From contig NZ_SIXC01000008.1 in the NCBI RefSeq assembly GCF_004309735.1, positions 87,597 through 146,180 on the forward strand: 58,584 nucleotides of DNA. The letters run 5' to 3'. The translations under genes and the position numbers were made by a program. This stretch comes from Desulfovibrio legallii (GTDB lineage: Bacteria; Desulfobacterota; Desulfovibrionia; Desulfovibrionales; Desulfovibrionaceae). The notes beneath the pieces are model-generated. The model was not told where the DNA came from. It was given only the letters and a program-made list of their open reading frames with translations, and made no database searches. Positions within the stretch are counted from its first letter, which is position 1; each line of letters opens with the position of its first letter. Positions 9,434-18,498 of the stretch are shown one piece after another.

Positions 9434-11101
9434 ATGCCGTCCTCCGGTCCCTGCGCCCTGCCCCGGCTCTGCGTCACGGCCCTGGCCGGAGGCGGCGGCA
9501 AGACCCTGCTGACTCTGGGGCTGGCCGGAGCTCTGCGCCGGCAGGGGCTTACGGTGCAGCCCTTCAAGAAAGGGCCGGACTATATTGACGCGGCCTGGCT
9601 TGCCCTGGCCGCCGGGCGGCCCTGCACCAACCTGGACCCTTACTTTCTGCCGCCGGAACGGCTGCGCGCCCTGTTTGTCCACACCCTGCGCACGGCCTGC
9701 GCGGTTTTTTCCGGACCCGGCGGCGCAGACGTCGCCGGACAGGCGGCGTCCGTGCTGGGCTTGGTGGAGGGCAACCGGGGCCTGTTTGACGGGCTGGACG
9801 TGGCAGGCAGCTGCTCCACGGCGGCCCTGGCGCGAGAGCTGGCCTGCCCCGTGCTGCTCAGCCTGGACTGCACCAAGATGACCCGCACGGCAGCGGCCGT
9901 GGTGCGCGGGGTGCAGGCCTTTGAACCGGACGTGCCCCTGGTGGGGGTGGTGCTCAACCGGGTGGGCTCAGCCCGGCATGAAAATCTGCTGCGCCGCGCC
10001 CTGGAAACCTATACGGATCTGCCCGTGCTGGGCGCGCTGCCCCGTCTGGCCGCCAACCCCCTGCCCGAAAGACATATGGGCCTGGCCGCCCGCGGCGACG
10101 CCCTGGGGCCGCAGGCCGCCGACGCTCTGGAGCGTCTGGCCGCCCTGGCCCGCGAACATCTGGACCTGCCCGCCGTGCTGGGCCTGGCCCGTCACGCCCC
10201 GCCCTTCACGGCGGCGGCCTTCTGGCCCGCTACGCCCGAACTAGCGGCCACAGTTTCTGCGGACCAGACAACGAGCGCCCCCCACGCCACGGGGACGCCC
10301 CCCCCCGACCCCGCCCCGGCGGTCTGCATCTGCAGCGCCGCGCCACGCGCGCTTGTTGTGCCCCCTGTTGTCGCAGAGCGCACGCCCTGCGCAGCGCCCG
10401 CTCCGGCACGGGAGACAGCCCCGCGCATCGGCTATGTGCGGGACGCGGCCCTGTGGTTCTATTACGGCGAAAATCTGGAAGCCCTGGAACGCGCCGGGGC
10501 GCGGCTCATCCGGCTTTCCACGCTGGACGCGGCCCCCTGGCCCGCTTTGGACGGCCTGTACCTTGGCGGCGGCTTCCCTGAAGACTGTGCGGCGGAACTG
10601 AGCCTTTCGCCGCAGCTCACGGGCCTGCGCCGCCTGGCAGACGCGGGCTTGCCCATCTACGCCGAATGCGGCGGTTTCATGCTGCTCTCCCAGGGCATTG
10701 AGCGCGAAGGCAGACTGTGGCCCATGGCCGGAATTTTCCCCGTGACGGCGCAGTTCCTGCCCCGGCCCCAGGGCCTCGGCTATGTCTGCGGCCGGGTTAC
10801 GGCGGCCAATCCGTTTTTCCCCTTGGGGCTTGAACTGCGCGGGCATGAGTTCCACTATTCCCGCTGTCGCTGGCAAGGCAACCCGCCGCATTTTGCCCTG
10901 CGCCTGGACAAGGGCGTTGGTATGGGCCGGGCACAGGGGCAGACGCTGGACGGCCTGCTGCACAGGCAGGTCTGGGCCTCCTATACCCACATTTTTGCCC
11001 CGGCCGTGCCCTGCTGGGCACACAACTTTGCAGCCGCGGCCCGGGCCTTTGCCGAACGCGCCCGGAAAAAACGCGAAAACAGCGGCCAGGCCCGCGGCTG
11101 A
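9434..11101 (+). CDS. cbiA: Cobyrinate a,c-diamide synthase
   Basis: Amidates the a and c carboxylates of cobyrinate using glutamine and ATP during anaerobic vitamin B12 synthesis. The 555-aa product has a dethiobiotin-synthetase-like N domain with a GGGGKT loop (19-24) and the motif KKGPDYIDAAW, plus a type 1 glutamine amidotransferase domain with the nucleophile in YAECGGFML (Cys412) and a histidine in SYTHIFAP near the end. Between them (about 265-330) is a Pro/Ala/Thr-rich linker longer than usual for the family. It starts 3 nt after the purH stop, so the two are probably co-transcribed. Confidence 0.92.
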   Translation: MPSSGPCALPRLCVTALAGGGGKTLLTLGLAGALRRQGLTVQPFKKGPDYIDAAWLALAAGRPCTNLDPYFLPPERLRALFVHTLRTACAVFSGPGGADVAGQAASVLGLVEGNRGLFDGLDVAGSCSTAALARELACPVLLSLDCTKMTRTAAAVVRGVQAFEPDVPLVGVVLNRVGSARHENLLRRALETYTDLPVLGALPRLAANPLPERHMGLAARGDALGPQAADALERLAALAREHLDLPAVLGLARHAPPFTAAAFWPATPELAATVSADQTTSAPHATGTPPPDPAPAVCICSAAPRALVVPPVVAERTPCAAPAPARETAPRIGYVRDAALWFYYGENLEALERAGARLIRLSTLDAAPWPALDGLYLGGGFPEDCAAELSLSPQLTGLRRLADAGLPIYAECGGFMLLSQGIEREGRLWPMAGIFPVTAQFLPRPQGLGYVCGRVTAANPFFPLGLELRGHEFHYSRCRWQGNPPHFALRLDKGVGMGRAQGQTLDGLLHRQVWASYTHIFAPAVPCWAHNFAAAARAFAERARKKRENSGQARG

Positions 11102-11175
11102 AGCCTGTGCGTCTGCGGCGGCATTCCCTCCTTGGTTCTGCGCCGCCGGCTGGTCCGGCCACCGCGCGCGGCCCA

Positions 11176-11197
11176 GGCATTGCACCATTGCAATGCC
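11176..11197 (+). other. Short hairpin downstream of cbiA
   Basis: GGCATTGCA pairs with the following TTGCAATGCC around a 3-4-nt loop, about 75 nt after the cbiA stop. No T-run follows, so it is not a classical terminator. The word TTGCAATGCCCTG also occurs at 498-510 after the 125-bp element, which may be coincidence. Confidence 0.35.
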
Positions 11198-11332
11198 CTG
11201 ACGCTTGCGTAAGCAGCCGCCCGCCGTGGAGGCGCAAGCGCACCATATTTGTGCTGGCAAGCGCCGGAACGCGCGTGCCGCAACCTTTGCGAATGCCTAT
11301 CCTCAAAGGCAATCTGCGCTGCTGCGCAAGGT

Positions 11333-12109
11333 CTATTCCTCCATCCCGCCCAAGCCCTTGCCCTGCTCCTCTTCCTTGATCTGGCGCATATAATTGTAGA
11401 CAGTATAGATGGAAATGCGCATGGCGCGAGCCAGGTGCTGCACCATGCCCTTGACCTGAAACGCGCCTTCTTCGTCCATCATGCGCACAAATTGTTTTTT
11501 TTCTTCCCGGTTCATGGCGGCGGGGTGCTTGCCCGCCTTGCGGATAGCCGTTTCAATGATGGAATCACTGGTGTCGCTGAGGCAGGCGGGAAAAAGCTCG
11601 GTCAGTTCCCTGCCCGGAGCGTTTTCAAAGCGCATCAGCCCGTGCAGCACGCCCTGAAAACGCTCCAGATCCGTAAGGTCAAAGTGCAGGCAAATGGCGC
11701 CCACCACCTCGTCCCGACCGTTGCGCAGAAAGCAGATGGAGGACTTGAGCGTCAGGCCCGAAGGCGTGGTGGAGGCAAAGGCAAAGGCGTCCTCCACCGC
11801 GTCGCCGCCCCGACGCAGGGCCTTGGCTACCATGCTGGCGACGGGCGCGCCCACGCGCCGTCCCGTCAAAGAACCCTCAAGGTGAATGAGCGAATGTTGC
11901 ATATCGCTGAAATCATGTACGGCCACTTCGCAAAAAGGCCCCAGGGTGCGGGCCACCATGCCGGCCACGCGCACGGCATTGGCGAAGATGGGGCCACTTT
12001 CGCCCTTGTGGAGGGCGACGCCGGGGCGGCGGGAGCGGGGTTTTACGGCGGCAGAGGTTTGGGGGCGGGGCGGCGCCGGAGGGGGCGGGGCGGCTTCTTG
12101 CTTAGACAT
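11333..12109 (-). CDS. YheO/DauR-type transcriptional regulator
   Basis: A 258-aa DNA-binding protein. After a Pro-rich N-terminus (1-30) comes a YheO-like PAS domain (about 35-150: LGPFCEVAVHDFSD and HSLIHLEGSLTGR). The C-terminus is a DauR-like helix-turn-helix (about 195-245), ending with MVQHLARAMRISIYTVYNYMR. Members such as DauR control amino acid catabolism genes; the effector here is unknown. The gene is divergent from kup. An imperfect inverted repeat (12143-12160) lies 35-50 bp upstream of the start and could be an operator. Confidence 0.85.
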   Translation of the reverse strand: MSKQEAAPPPPAPPRPQTSAAVKPRSRRPGVALHKGESGPIFANAVRVAGMVARTLGPFCEVAVHDFSDMQHSLIHLEGSLTGRRVGAPVASMVAKALRRGGDAVEDAFAFASTTPSGLTLKSSICFLRNGRDEVVGAICLHFDLTDLERFQGVLHGLMRFENAPGRELTELFPACLSDTSDSIIETAIRKAGKHPAAMNREEKKQFVRMMDEEGAFQVKGMVQHLARAMRISIYTVYNYMRQIKEEEQGKGLGGMEE

Positions 12110-12299
12110 GGGGGCCTCCCGTGGGGAAAAGGACTATGGATTTTGTATAGCATATACCAATAAAGCGATTTTGCCTACCCCTTGTTGCAGCGGCGGCAGA
12201 CTTGCCAGCCGAGCGGGGCTGCTCTATGGTCCCATACTGACGTCCCCGCCGCGCCCTGGGGGGCGGCTTCTACGGGCGTTTGCGCGGCAAGGAGAAGGT

Positions 12300-14114
12300 A
12301 TGGAACAGCAAAAAGCCACTCCAGCCAATGTAATCAAATCGTTGGGGCTTGTTTTTGGCGACATCGGCACCAGCCCCATCTATACTCTGGCCGTAGTCTT
12401 TATGCTTACGGCGCGTACCGAGGCCCATTTTGTGGGCATTCTTTCCCTGATCATCTGGACTTTGCTGCTGCTGGTCACCGTGGAGTACGCCTGGCTGGCC
12501 ATGAGCCTGAGCAAGGGAGGCGAAGGCGGCACCATTGTGCTGCTCTCGCTGCTGCGGCCGCTGCTGCGGTCAAACCGCTCCGCGCGCGCGGCCACCCTGC
12601 TGGCCTATGTAGGCATTTCACTGCTTATGGGCGACGGGGTCATCACCCCGGCCATCAGCATCCTCTCCGCCGTAGAGGGGCTGACCGTCATTCCCGGCCT
12701 GGAGGGTCTGCCGCGCGGCGTGCTGGTGGGCATTGCCCTGAGCATCGCCCTGATTTTGTTTACCCTGCAGCGGCGGGGCAGCGGCGCGCTGGCGGCTGTG
12801 TTCGGGCCGGTCATGGCCCTGTGGTTCGCGGTTCTGGCCGCATCGGGCCTGGTGGCCCTGACGCAGGCCCCGCAGGTGCTCAAGGCCCTGAACCCCTGGT
12901 ATGGACTGGACTTCATGCTGCACAACGGGCTGAAAGGCTTTTTTGTGCTTTCCGAGGTCATCCTCTGCGCCACGGGCGGCGAGGCTCTCTATGCGGATAT
13001 GGGGCATATGGGCCGGAAGCCCATTCTGGTAGCCTGGGGGATGGTTTTCTGCGCTTTGGTGCTGCACTATATGGGCCAGACGGCCTTTCTCATCGGGCAC
13101 CCACAAGTGGACAACGTGCTGTTTTCCCTGATTCACAGCCAGGCGCCGCTGCTCTACATCCCCTTTCTGACGCTCTGTCTTCTGGCCACGGTCATCGCTT
13201 CCCAGTCGCTCATCAGCGGGCTGTTTTCCATTATGTACCAGAGCATGGCCACCCACATCATGCCCCTGTTCAAGGTAGACTACACCTCGCCGGAGCTGCA
13301 CTCCCAGATCTACATCAATACGGTCAACTGGGCGCTCTGCCTGGCTGTCATCATGGTCATCTGCGGCTTCGGAGAGTCGCACCGGCTGGCCGCCGCCTAC
13401 GGTCTGGCCGTCACGGGCAGCATGACCATCACGGCCGTATTCATGGTCTGGATTTTTGGCCTGCGCGGCCGAAAGGGGCACTGCGCCCTGGCTCTGGGCA
13501 TCTGCGCCCTGGACGTGGTTTACCTGCTGGCAAACTTTTACAAGCTGCCGCACGGGGGCTACTGGTCCATCGTCATTGCGCTGGCGCCCCTTTCGCTCAT
13601 TTTGATTTATACTTGGGGGCAACGGGCCGTGTACGCGCGCATGCGGCCCATGCGGCAGAAGATCTTTCTGCCCGCTTTTGCGGCCCTGCGCCGCAAAAAC
13701 CGCCCCATTTCGGGCACGGCCATCTTTTTTCTGCGCAGTTTGGACACTGTTTCGCCTTATATTGTGAAGACCATCTTCATGAACGGCATCATGTACGAGC
13801 GCAACATCATGCTGAGCGTGGCGCGCACGTATGAGCCCCTGGGGCTGGAATGGCAGATGACGGCGGGCCCTGCGGACGGGCTGAGCGTATTTGCAATCAG
13901 CGCGGGATATATGGAGGTTGTGGATATCGCCGCCATTCTGGCAGCGGCGGGCATCCGGCCCAGAGCCATCTTCTATGGCGTGGAGGACATCATCACCACC
14001 AGACCTCTGGGCAGGATTTATGCCCTGATCAAGCGCCTGGCCCCCTCTTTTGTGCAGTTCTACAAACTGCCCAGCCATGCGGTGCATGGGGTGGTAAGCC
14101 GGGTGACGCTGTAA
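12300..14114 (+). CDS. kup: Kup/HAK low-affinity potassium transporter
   Basis: A K+:H+ symporter of the inner membrane, 604 aa against 622 in E. coli. The N-terminus has the family signature SLGLVFGDIGTSPIYTL, followed by about 12 hydrophobic segments (to about residue 440) and a cytoplasmic C-terminal domain. GGEGGTIVLLSLL and LIIWTLLLLVTVEY are typical. The ATG at 12300 has AAGGAGAAGGT directly upstream. The longer open frame to 11886 overlaps the divergent regulator and is not used. The stop is 4 nt from the convergent PHP gene. Confidence 0.96.
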   Translation: MEQQKATPANVIKSLGLVFGDIGTSPIYTLAVVFMLTARTEAHFVGILSLIIWTLLLLVTVEYAWLAMSLSKGGEGGTIVLLSLLRPLLRSNRSARAATLLAYVGISLLMGDGVITPAISILSAVEGLTVIPGLEGLPRGVLVGIALSIALILFTLQRRGSGALAAVFGPVMALWFAVLAASGLVALTQAPQVLKALNPWYGLDFMLHNGLKGFFVLSEVILCATGGEALYADMGHMGRKPILVAWGMVFCALVLHYMGQTAFLIGHPQVDNVLFSLIHSQAPLLYIPFLTLCLLATVIASQSLISGLFSIMYQSMATHIMPLFKVDYTSPELHSQIYINTVNWALCLAVIMVICGFGESHRLAAAYGLAVTGSMTITAVFMVWIFGLRGRKGHCALALGICALDVVYLLANFYKLPHGGYWSIVIALAPLSLILIYTWGQRAVYARMRPMRQKIFLPAFAALRRKNRPISGTAIFFLRSLDTVSPYIVKTIFMNGIMYERNIMLSVARTYEPLGLEWQMTAGPADGLSVFAISAGYMEVVDIAAILAAAGIRPRAIFYGVEDIITTRPLGRIYALIKRLAPSFVQFYKLPSHAVHGVVSRVTL

Positions 14115-14118
14115 AAAA

Positions 14119-14994
14119 TCAGGCGGCTTCCTGCGGGCAGGGCAGGCCGGCGGCGCGGCGGCGGGCCAGCAAGTCTTCCAGAATATTCCAGCCCACAAAC
14201 AAGCCGCCGTAGCCCTTGCCCAGGCTGATGGCAGGTTTGTTGGCCCCGTGGTAATCGGAACCGCCGCTGACGCCCAGGCCGAAGCGCTTGGCCAAGGCCA
14301 GGCAAGTGCGCACATCCTGCTGCGAGTGCTCACTGTGGTAGGCTTCAATGGCGTCCAGGCCGCAGTCTTTGAGGCGGCCCAGCATTTTTTCCAGCCAGCC
14401 TTCCGGAGCCTTCCAGAGCAAGGGGTGGGCCAGGCTCACGGTGGCGCCCAGACGGGCCAGCAAGGCCACGCCGTCTTCGGGCTCCAGTACGGCCTTGGGC
14501 AGATAGGCCTTGCCCTTGCATCCCAGATAAACGCGAAAGGCCTCGCCGGGGTCCCGCACATAGTTCTTGCGCACCAGCACGGCCGCAATGTGCGGGCGGC
14601 CCACGCTTTCCCCCTTGGCCTCGGCCCGCACCTCGTCCATACTCACCTCCAGCCCCAGGGCCTGGAGTTTGGCCACAATGCCCACGTTGCGCTCGTCCCT
14701 TTTAGCGCGCAGCCAGATCAGTTTTTCCTGCAGGGGGGCAACGTTCTGCGGCAGCCAGAGGCCCAGAATGTGCAGCTCGCCCAGCTCCGTGCCGGTGGAT
14801 ATTTCGCAGCCGCGCACCAGCATGACGCCCGCTTCTCTGCCTGCGGCGGCGGCCTCGTCCAGGCCGGACAGGGTATCGTGGTCGGTTACGGCCACAGCGG
14901 CCAACTGGGCTTTGGCCGCATTGCGCACGAGCTCGGCGGGGGTGTCGGTGCCGTCTGAAGCGGTGGTGTGGGTGTGGAGATCTATACGTCGCAT
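14119..14994 (-). CDS. PHP-domain phosphatase (RNase AM/YciV-like)
   Basis: A 291-aa metal-dependent phosphoesterase. MRRIDLHTHTTASDGT gives the first PHP metal ligands, VTDHDTLSG the second set and SGGSDYHG the last. YciV/TrpH-type enzymes hydrolyse 3',5'-nucleotide bisphosphates and trim 5' ends of rRNA. The start was placed at the ATG at 14994; the upstream extension shows no domain. It converges on kup with almost no spacer. Confidence 0.88.
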   Translation of the reverse strand: MRRIDLHTHTTASDGTDTPAELVRNAAKAQLAAVAVTDHDTLSGLDEAAAAGREAGVMLVRGCEISTGTELGELHILGLWLPQNVAPLQEKLIWLRAKRDERNVGIVAKLQALGLEVSMDEVRAEAKGESVGRPHIAAVLVRKNYVRDPGEAFRVYLGCKGKAYLPKAVLEPEDGVALLARLGATVSLAHPLLWKAPEGWLEKMLGRLKDCGLDAIEAYHSEHSQQDVRTCLALAKRFGLGVSGGSDYHGANKPAISLGKGYGGLFVGWNILEDLLARRRAAGLPCPQEAA

Positions 14995-15177
14995 GGCGCG
15001 TCCTGGTTGCAGATTTCCCTGGTCAGCCGCCGCGTCGCCGACCCCTGACGCGGAGTCGCACCGGCGCTGCCGGGCACTGCGAAGATACCAGTATACCGCA
15101 ATGAGGCGCAAGCGGGCAAGTCTTGAACTCGCCGACACAAGCGCCTATACTGTTTTTTTACCTGTCTGGAGGAACCC

Positions 15178-15399
15178 ATGCCCCTGGAAACCGGAGAATT
15201 GCTGCGTATTCTGGCCTGCCCGCGCTGCCTGGGCGGGCTCAAAGCCCTGGAAGAAAGTGGTGAAACCGTTGGTCTGGCCTGCCCGGCCTGCAAGGTGGTC
15301 TACCCCGTGCGGGAGGACATCCCCATCATGCTGGACGAAGAGGCCAAGGACCGCCCCACATGGGATGCCGGCCATCCCCAGGCCGTGGAGCGCGGCTGA
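15178..15399 (+). CDS. Trm112/UPF0434-like zinc-ribbon protein
   Basis: A 73-aa protein with two CxxC pairs (Cys14/17 and Cys35/38) and the family ending VVYPVREDIPIMLDEEA. Such small proteins resemble the methyltransferase activator Trm112, but the role of the bacterial YcaR-type forms is unclear. GGAGG precedes the ATG. The TGA overlaps the ATG of the next gene (TGATG), so the two are translationally coupled. Confidence 0.88.
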   Translation: MPLETGELLRILACPRCLGGLKALEESGETVGLACPACKVVYPVREDIPIMLDEEAKDRPTWDAGHPQAVERG

Positions 15400-15956
15400 T
15401 GCGCCTGCTGGTAGCTTCGGACCTGCACGGTTCCTTGCCGGCCCTGCATTTTTTGCTGGAGCGGGCCAATGAGCTGCGCCCGGACCTGCTGGTGCTGCTG
15501 GGCGATCTGGTCTACCACGGGCCGCGAAATCCGCTGCCTGCGGGTTATGACACGCCGCAACTGCTGCGTACCATGCCGGATCTGACCGCTCTGCCCTGCC
15601 CGGTCACCGCCGTGCGCGGCAACTGCGACGCCGAAGTGGACCTGGCCCTGCTGCCCTTTCCCGTGGCGGACAACGCCTGGATCGCCGTGGACGGCCTGCG
15701 CGTCTTTGCCAGCCACGGGCACCATGTGCCCGAACGGCCGCCCTGCCCCGGCTTTGCGCGCGGCACGGTGCTGCTGCGGGGGCACACCCACGTGCCGCGC
15801 GGCGAAACCCTGGACGGGCTGCACTTCTGGAATCCGGGCTCCCTGGCCCTGCCCAAGGGCGGCTTTCCGCCCAGCTACGGGCTGTATGCGGACGGCGTCT
15901 TCCGCGTTCTGGACACGCACGGCGGCGAAGTGCTGCGCCACGCCCCCACGGTCTGA
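15399..15956 (+). CDS. yfcE: YfcE-type metallophosphoesterase
   Basis: A 185-aa calcineurin-like phosphodiesterase. The metal-binding motifs are present in order: SDLHGS (Asp8, His10), LLGDLVYHG, VRGNCD, SHGHH and GHTHVP. The enzyme acts on phosphodiesters in vitro; the natural substrate is unknown. The start overlaps the stop of the zinc-ribbon gene. A longer frame from 15360 would overlap that gene by 40 nt and lacks a ribosome binding site. Confidence 0.9.
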   Translation: MRLLVASDLHGSLPALHFLLERANELRPDLLVLLGDLVYHGPRNPLPAGYDTPQLLRTMPDLTALPCPVTAVRGNCDAEVDLALLPFPVADNAWIAVDGLRVFASHGHHVPERPPCPGFARGTVLLRGHTHVPRGETLDGLHFWNPGSLALPKGGFPPSYGLYADGVFRVLDTHGGEVLRHAPTV

Positions 15957-16019
15957 AACTCCCATGCCCGCCTCCTGTCATCCCCTCTTGTCTGCCCCGA
16001 CGCGGCACGGTGCTGCGGC

Positions 16020-16670
16020 ATGAAAGCATGGGCCCCGCTGTTTACGCTCCGGCCCGGCTGCCGCCTCGTGCTGGCTTCGGCTTCACCCCGTCGCCGGCAG
16101 TTCCTGGAAGAATGGGGGCTGCCTTTCACCCTGGCCCAGCCCACGGGGGCAGAACCGCGCCCCGCGCCCGGCGAAACCCCTGAGGCCTACACCTGCCGGG
16201 CTGCGGCAGCCAAGGCGACGGCTGCAGCCCAGGGGCTTGCCGCAACGGAGCGGGGCCACAGCCTGGTGCTGGCCGCGGATACGGTGGTGGCCCTGGAAGG
16301 CGACATCCTGGGCAAACCTCGCGACAGGGCGCACGCGCTGGAAATGCTGCTGCGCCTCAACGGCCGTGAACATACGGTAGTCAGCGCCGTGTGTCTGACG
16401 CCGCCGCAAGGGACAGTGCGGGTCTTCAGCGACGTAAGCCGGGTGCGCTTCGGACGCTGGCCTGAGGCGGCGTTGCGGGCCTACGCCCACACGGGCGAAC
16501 CCGACGACAAGGCCGGGGCCTACGCCATTCAGGGGCAGGGAGCTTTTCTTGTGGACAGGGTGGAAGGTTCGTGGAGCACGGTGGTGGGCCTGCCGCTGGC
16601 CCCGCTGGCGCAGGCCCTGCTGGCAATGGGCTGGATGCGGCCCGCAGACGGGCACGGGCAGGGGGCCTGA
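16020..16670 (+). CDS. maf: Maf family nucleotide pyrophosphatase
   Basis: A house-cleaning nucleoside triphosphate pyrophosphatase (dTTP/UTP or modified nucleotides), 216 aa. SASPRRRQFLEEWGL is the substrate-loop signature, AADTVVALEG carries the catalytic aspartate and DDKAGAYAIQGQGA the C-terminal family motif. It lies about 60 nt after yfcE on the same strand and may share its transcript. Confidence 0.93.
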   Translation: MKAWAPLFTLRPGCRLVLASASPRRRQFLEEWGLPFTLAQPTGAEPRPAPGETPEAYTCRAAAAKATAAAQGLAATERGHSLVLAADTVVALEGDILGKPRDRAHALEMLLRLNGREHTVVSAVCLTPPQGTVRVFSDVSRVRFGRWPEAALRAYAHTGEPDDKAGAYAIQGQGAFLVDRVEGSWSTVVGLPLAPLAQALLAMGWMRPADGHGQGA

Positions 16671-16752
16671 CGCTCCGCGTTTTGGGGGTCAGGTTGTTCT
16701 GCCGCCTTCAGATTTTTTGCGCCGCCCGTGGCGCGTCCTTACGGCAAATTCC

Positions 16753-18312
16753 TCACAGATGACGTCCCCTGGCCTGGAAACGGGCCCGCAATTCCCGCAC
16801 ATCCTGACGAGACAGGCCCAATACGGCCGGCACGCCCAGACAGAGCGCCCCCAGGCAGAAGGTGTACGCCGCGCCGGAAAGGATGAAGCGCGGGATGGAA
16901 TCCACCCCACCCAGGCCCAGGCTGGGGGCCAGGTACAGGGTGCCCTCCCGGCAGGCAAAGGCCAGAGCCAGGAGCACGGCCAGACTCCAGACCTGGTGGG
17001 CCAGATTGCGCCAGAAGTGCAGGGGAATGAAGCGCGAGGCCAGCCAGAGATAAAGATTGACGGTGACTATCTGCACGGCCACGGTCTTGATGGCCAGGCC
17101 CACAGCCCCAAGGTTGCAGCCCCAAAGATCGGGCGGGGCCAGCAGAAACCAGGCCGTGCTGAAGCCATAGACGCATTCCAGGGCGGCCATGTTGCGCAGC
17201 ACGCGGGTGCGCCCCGTGGCGTGGAAGACGGAGCCCGCCAACTGCCCGTAGGCCTGATGCAGCGGGTAAAGGGCCATGATCTGCACGGGCAGGGTGGCGG
17301 CGGCAAACTCCGCGCCGCCGAAAAAGCGCACCAGAGTCGCGCCTTCCGCCAGGGTAAAGCAGGAAAAATAAGCGGCCACCACATAGAGCAGCGGGGCAAA
17401 GCGGTCCAGCAGGCGGCCCATGGCCGCGCGGTCGTTGTGGCCCCAGGCAATGGAAAGCTCACGCATGATCAGGGGCGTCATGGCCGAAACAAACAGAAAA
17501 CAGGCCATGCTCACCTTTTGCGACAAGGCAAAAAAGCCCTGCTGCACGCTGCCGTCAAACCACTGCAAAAGCCAGCGTTCCGCCGAGAGCAGCAGGAAGG
17601 AGAGCAGAGCCTGGACAAACAGAGGATGGCTGTAGGCGAAAAATTCCCGGCCGTAGGCACGGGTCTGCGCCGGGGTCAAGGTCAGGCTGAGAACCTGGCT
17701 GCGGCTGCGCCAATAGGCGCGGGTCACCAGCCAGTAGCCCAGGGCCGTGGCCCCCAGCATGAAGTACTGCTGGACAAAAAGGCTGTAGATGTTCAGCCAG
17801 TCCATCCAGAACAGCAGGCCCAGCAGGCCCACGGCCAGCAGAGAAAGGACCGTGCGCGTGAGCTCTGAGGAGACGGTGACGCCCACGGCGTCGTTCATGG
17901 AACGCAGCACGCGTCCCCACCAGGTCAGAAAAGCCCACAGGGCGGCCAGGGGGGCCAGCCACAGAGGCACGTCGGGCATGAGCAGCCCGCCCACATCCGG
18001 CAGTTGCAGGCAGAGGGCGGCCAACGCGCTGACGCCCAGCACCAGCAGACTTACCCGTAAATAAAAGGCGATGAGGCCGCATTCTTCCTGCCGCCGGGAA
18101 AGGGCATTATAAAAGCAGGTAGAGGTGCCCATGTCCAGAAAGCCGGAAAGCTGCTGAAAGAGATTGGTGGCAAAGCTGTAGTTGCCGTACATGCGCGGCC
18201 CCAGCGCGCGCGGCAAAATGGCTTCCATAGCCAGATAGACCGGGACGGAGGCGACATTGGCCAGCAGTTTGAAAACGTAACGGCGGGCCAGGGTGGGGGT
18301 GGCGCTTTGCAT
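16753..18312 (-). CDS. Oligosaccharide flippase (Wzx/MATE-like)
   Basis: A 519-aa membrane protein with 12-14 predicted helices, typical of the polysaccharide biosynthesis (Wzx) branch of the MOP superfamily. The N-terminus RRYVFKLLANVASVPVYLAM followed by LGPRMYGNYSF is the family opening. It would move a lipid-linked oligosaccharide across the inner membrane. No full polysaccharide cluster surrounds it; the nearest partners are glycosyltransferases at 18499 and 37684 and the epimerase at 51749. The start is ATG at 18312. Confidence 0.85.
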   Translation of the reverse strand: MQSATPTLARRYVFKLLANVASVPVYLAMEAILPRALGPRMYGNYSFATNLFQQLSGFLDMGTSTCFYNALSRRQEECGLIAFYLRVSLLVLGVSALAALCLQLPDVGGLLMPDVPLWLAPLAALWAFLTWWGRVLRSMNDAVGVTVSSELTRTVLSLLAVGLLGLLFWMDWLNIYSLFVQQYFMLGATALGYWLVTRAYWRSRSQVLSLTLTPAQTRAYGREFFAYSHPLFVQALLSFLLLSAERWLLQWFDGSVQQGFFALSQKVSMACFLFVSAMTPLIMRELSIAWGHNDRAAMGRLLDRFAPLLYVVAAYFSCFTLAEGATLVRFFGGAEFAAATLPVQIMALYPLHQAYGQLAGSVFHATGRTRVLRNMAALECVYGFSTAWFLLAPPDLWGCNLGAVGLAIKTVAVQIVTVNLYLWLASRFIPLHFWRNLAHQVWSLAVLLALAFACREGTLYLAPSLGLGGVDSIPRFILSGAAYTFCLGALCLGVPAVLGLSRQDVRELRARFQARGRHL

Positions 18313-18498
18313 GGCCGGAAATTACCGCACTTCCGGACGGGCTACAAGGAAAACGCCGCGGGGCCGGGGCGCACGCCCATGCGGGCCGGCCAAAGCCAGG
18401 CGGCCCCTCTGCCCCCATCGCGCCCGGAAGACCCTGCGCCAGACTGCAGCAGAAATAAAATTTTTTGCGGGGTGCGCCGGAAAGGCGAATACGTTTTT

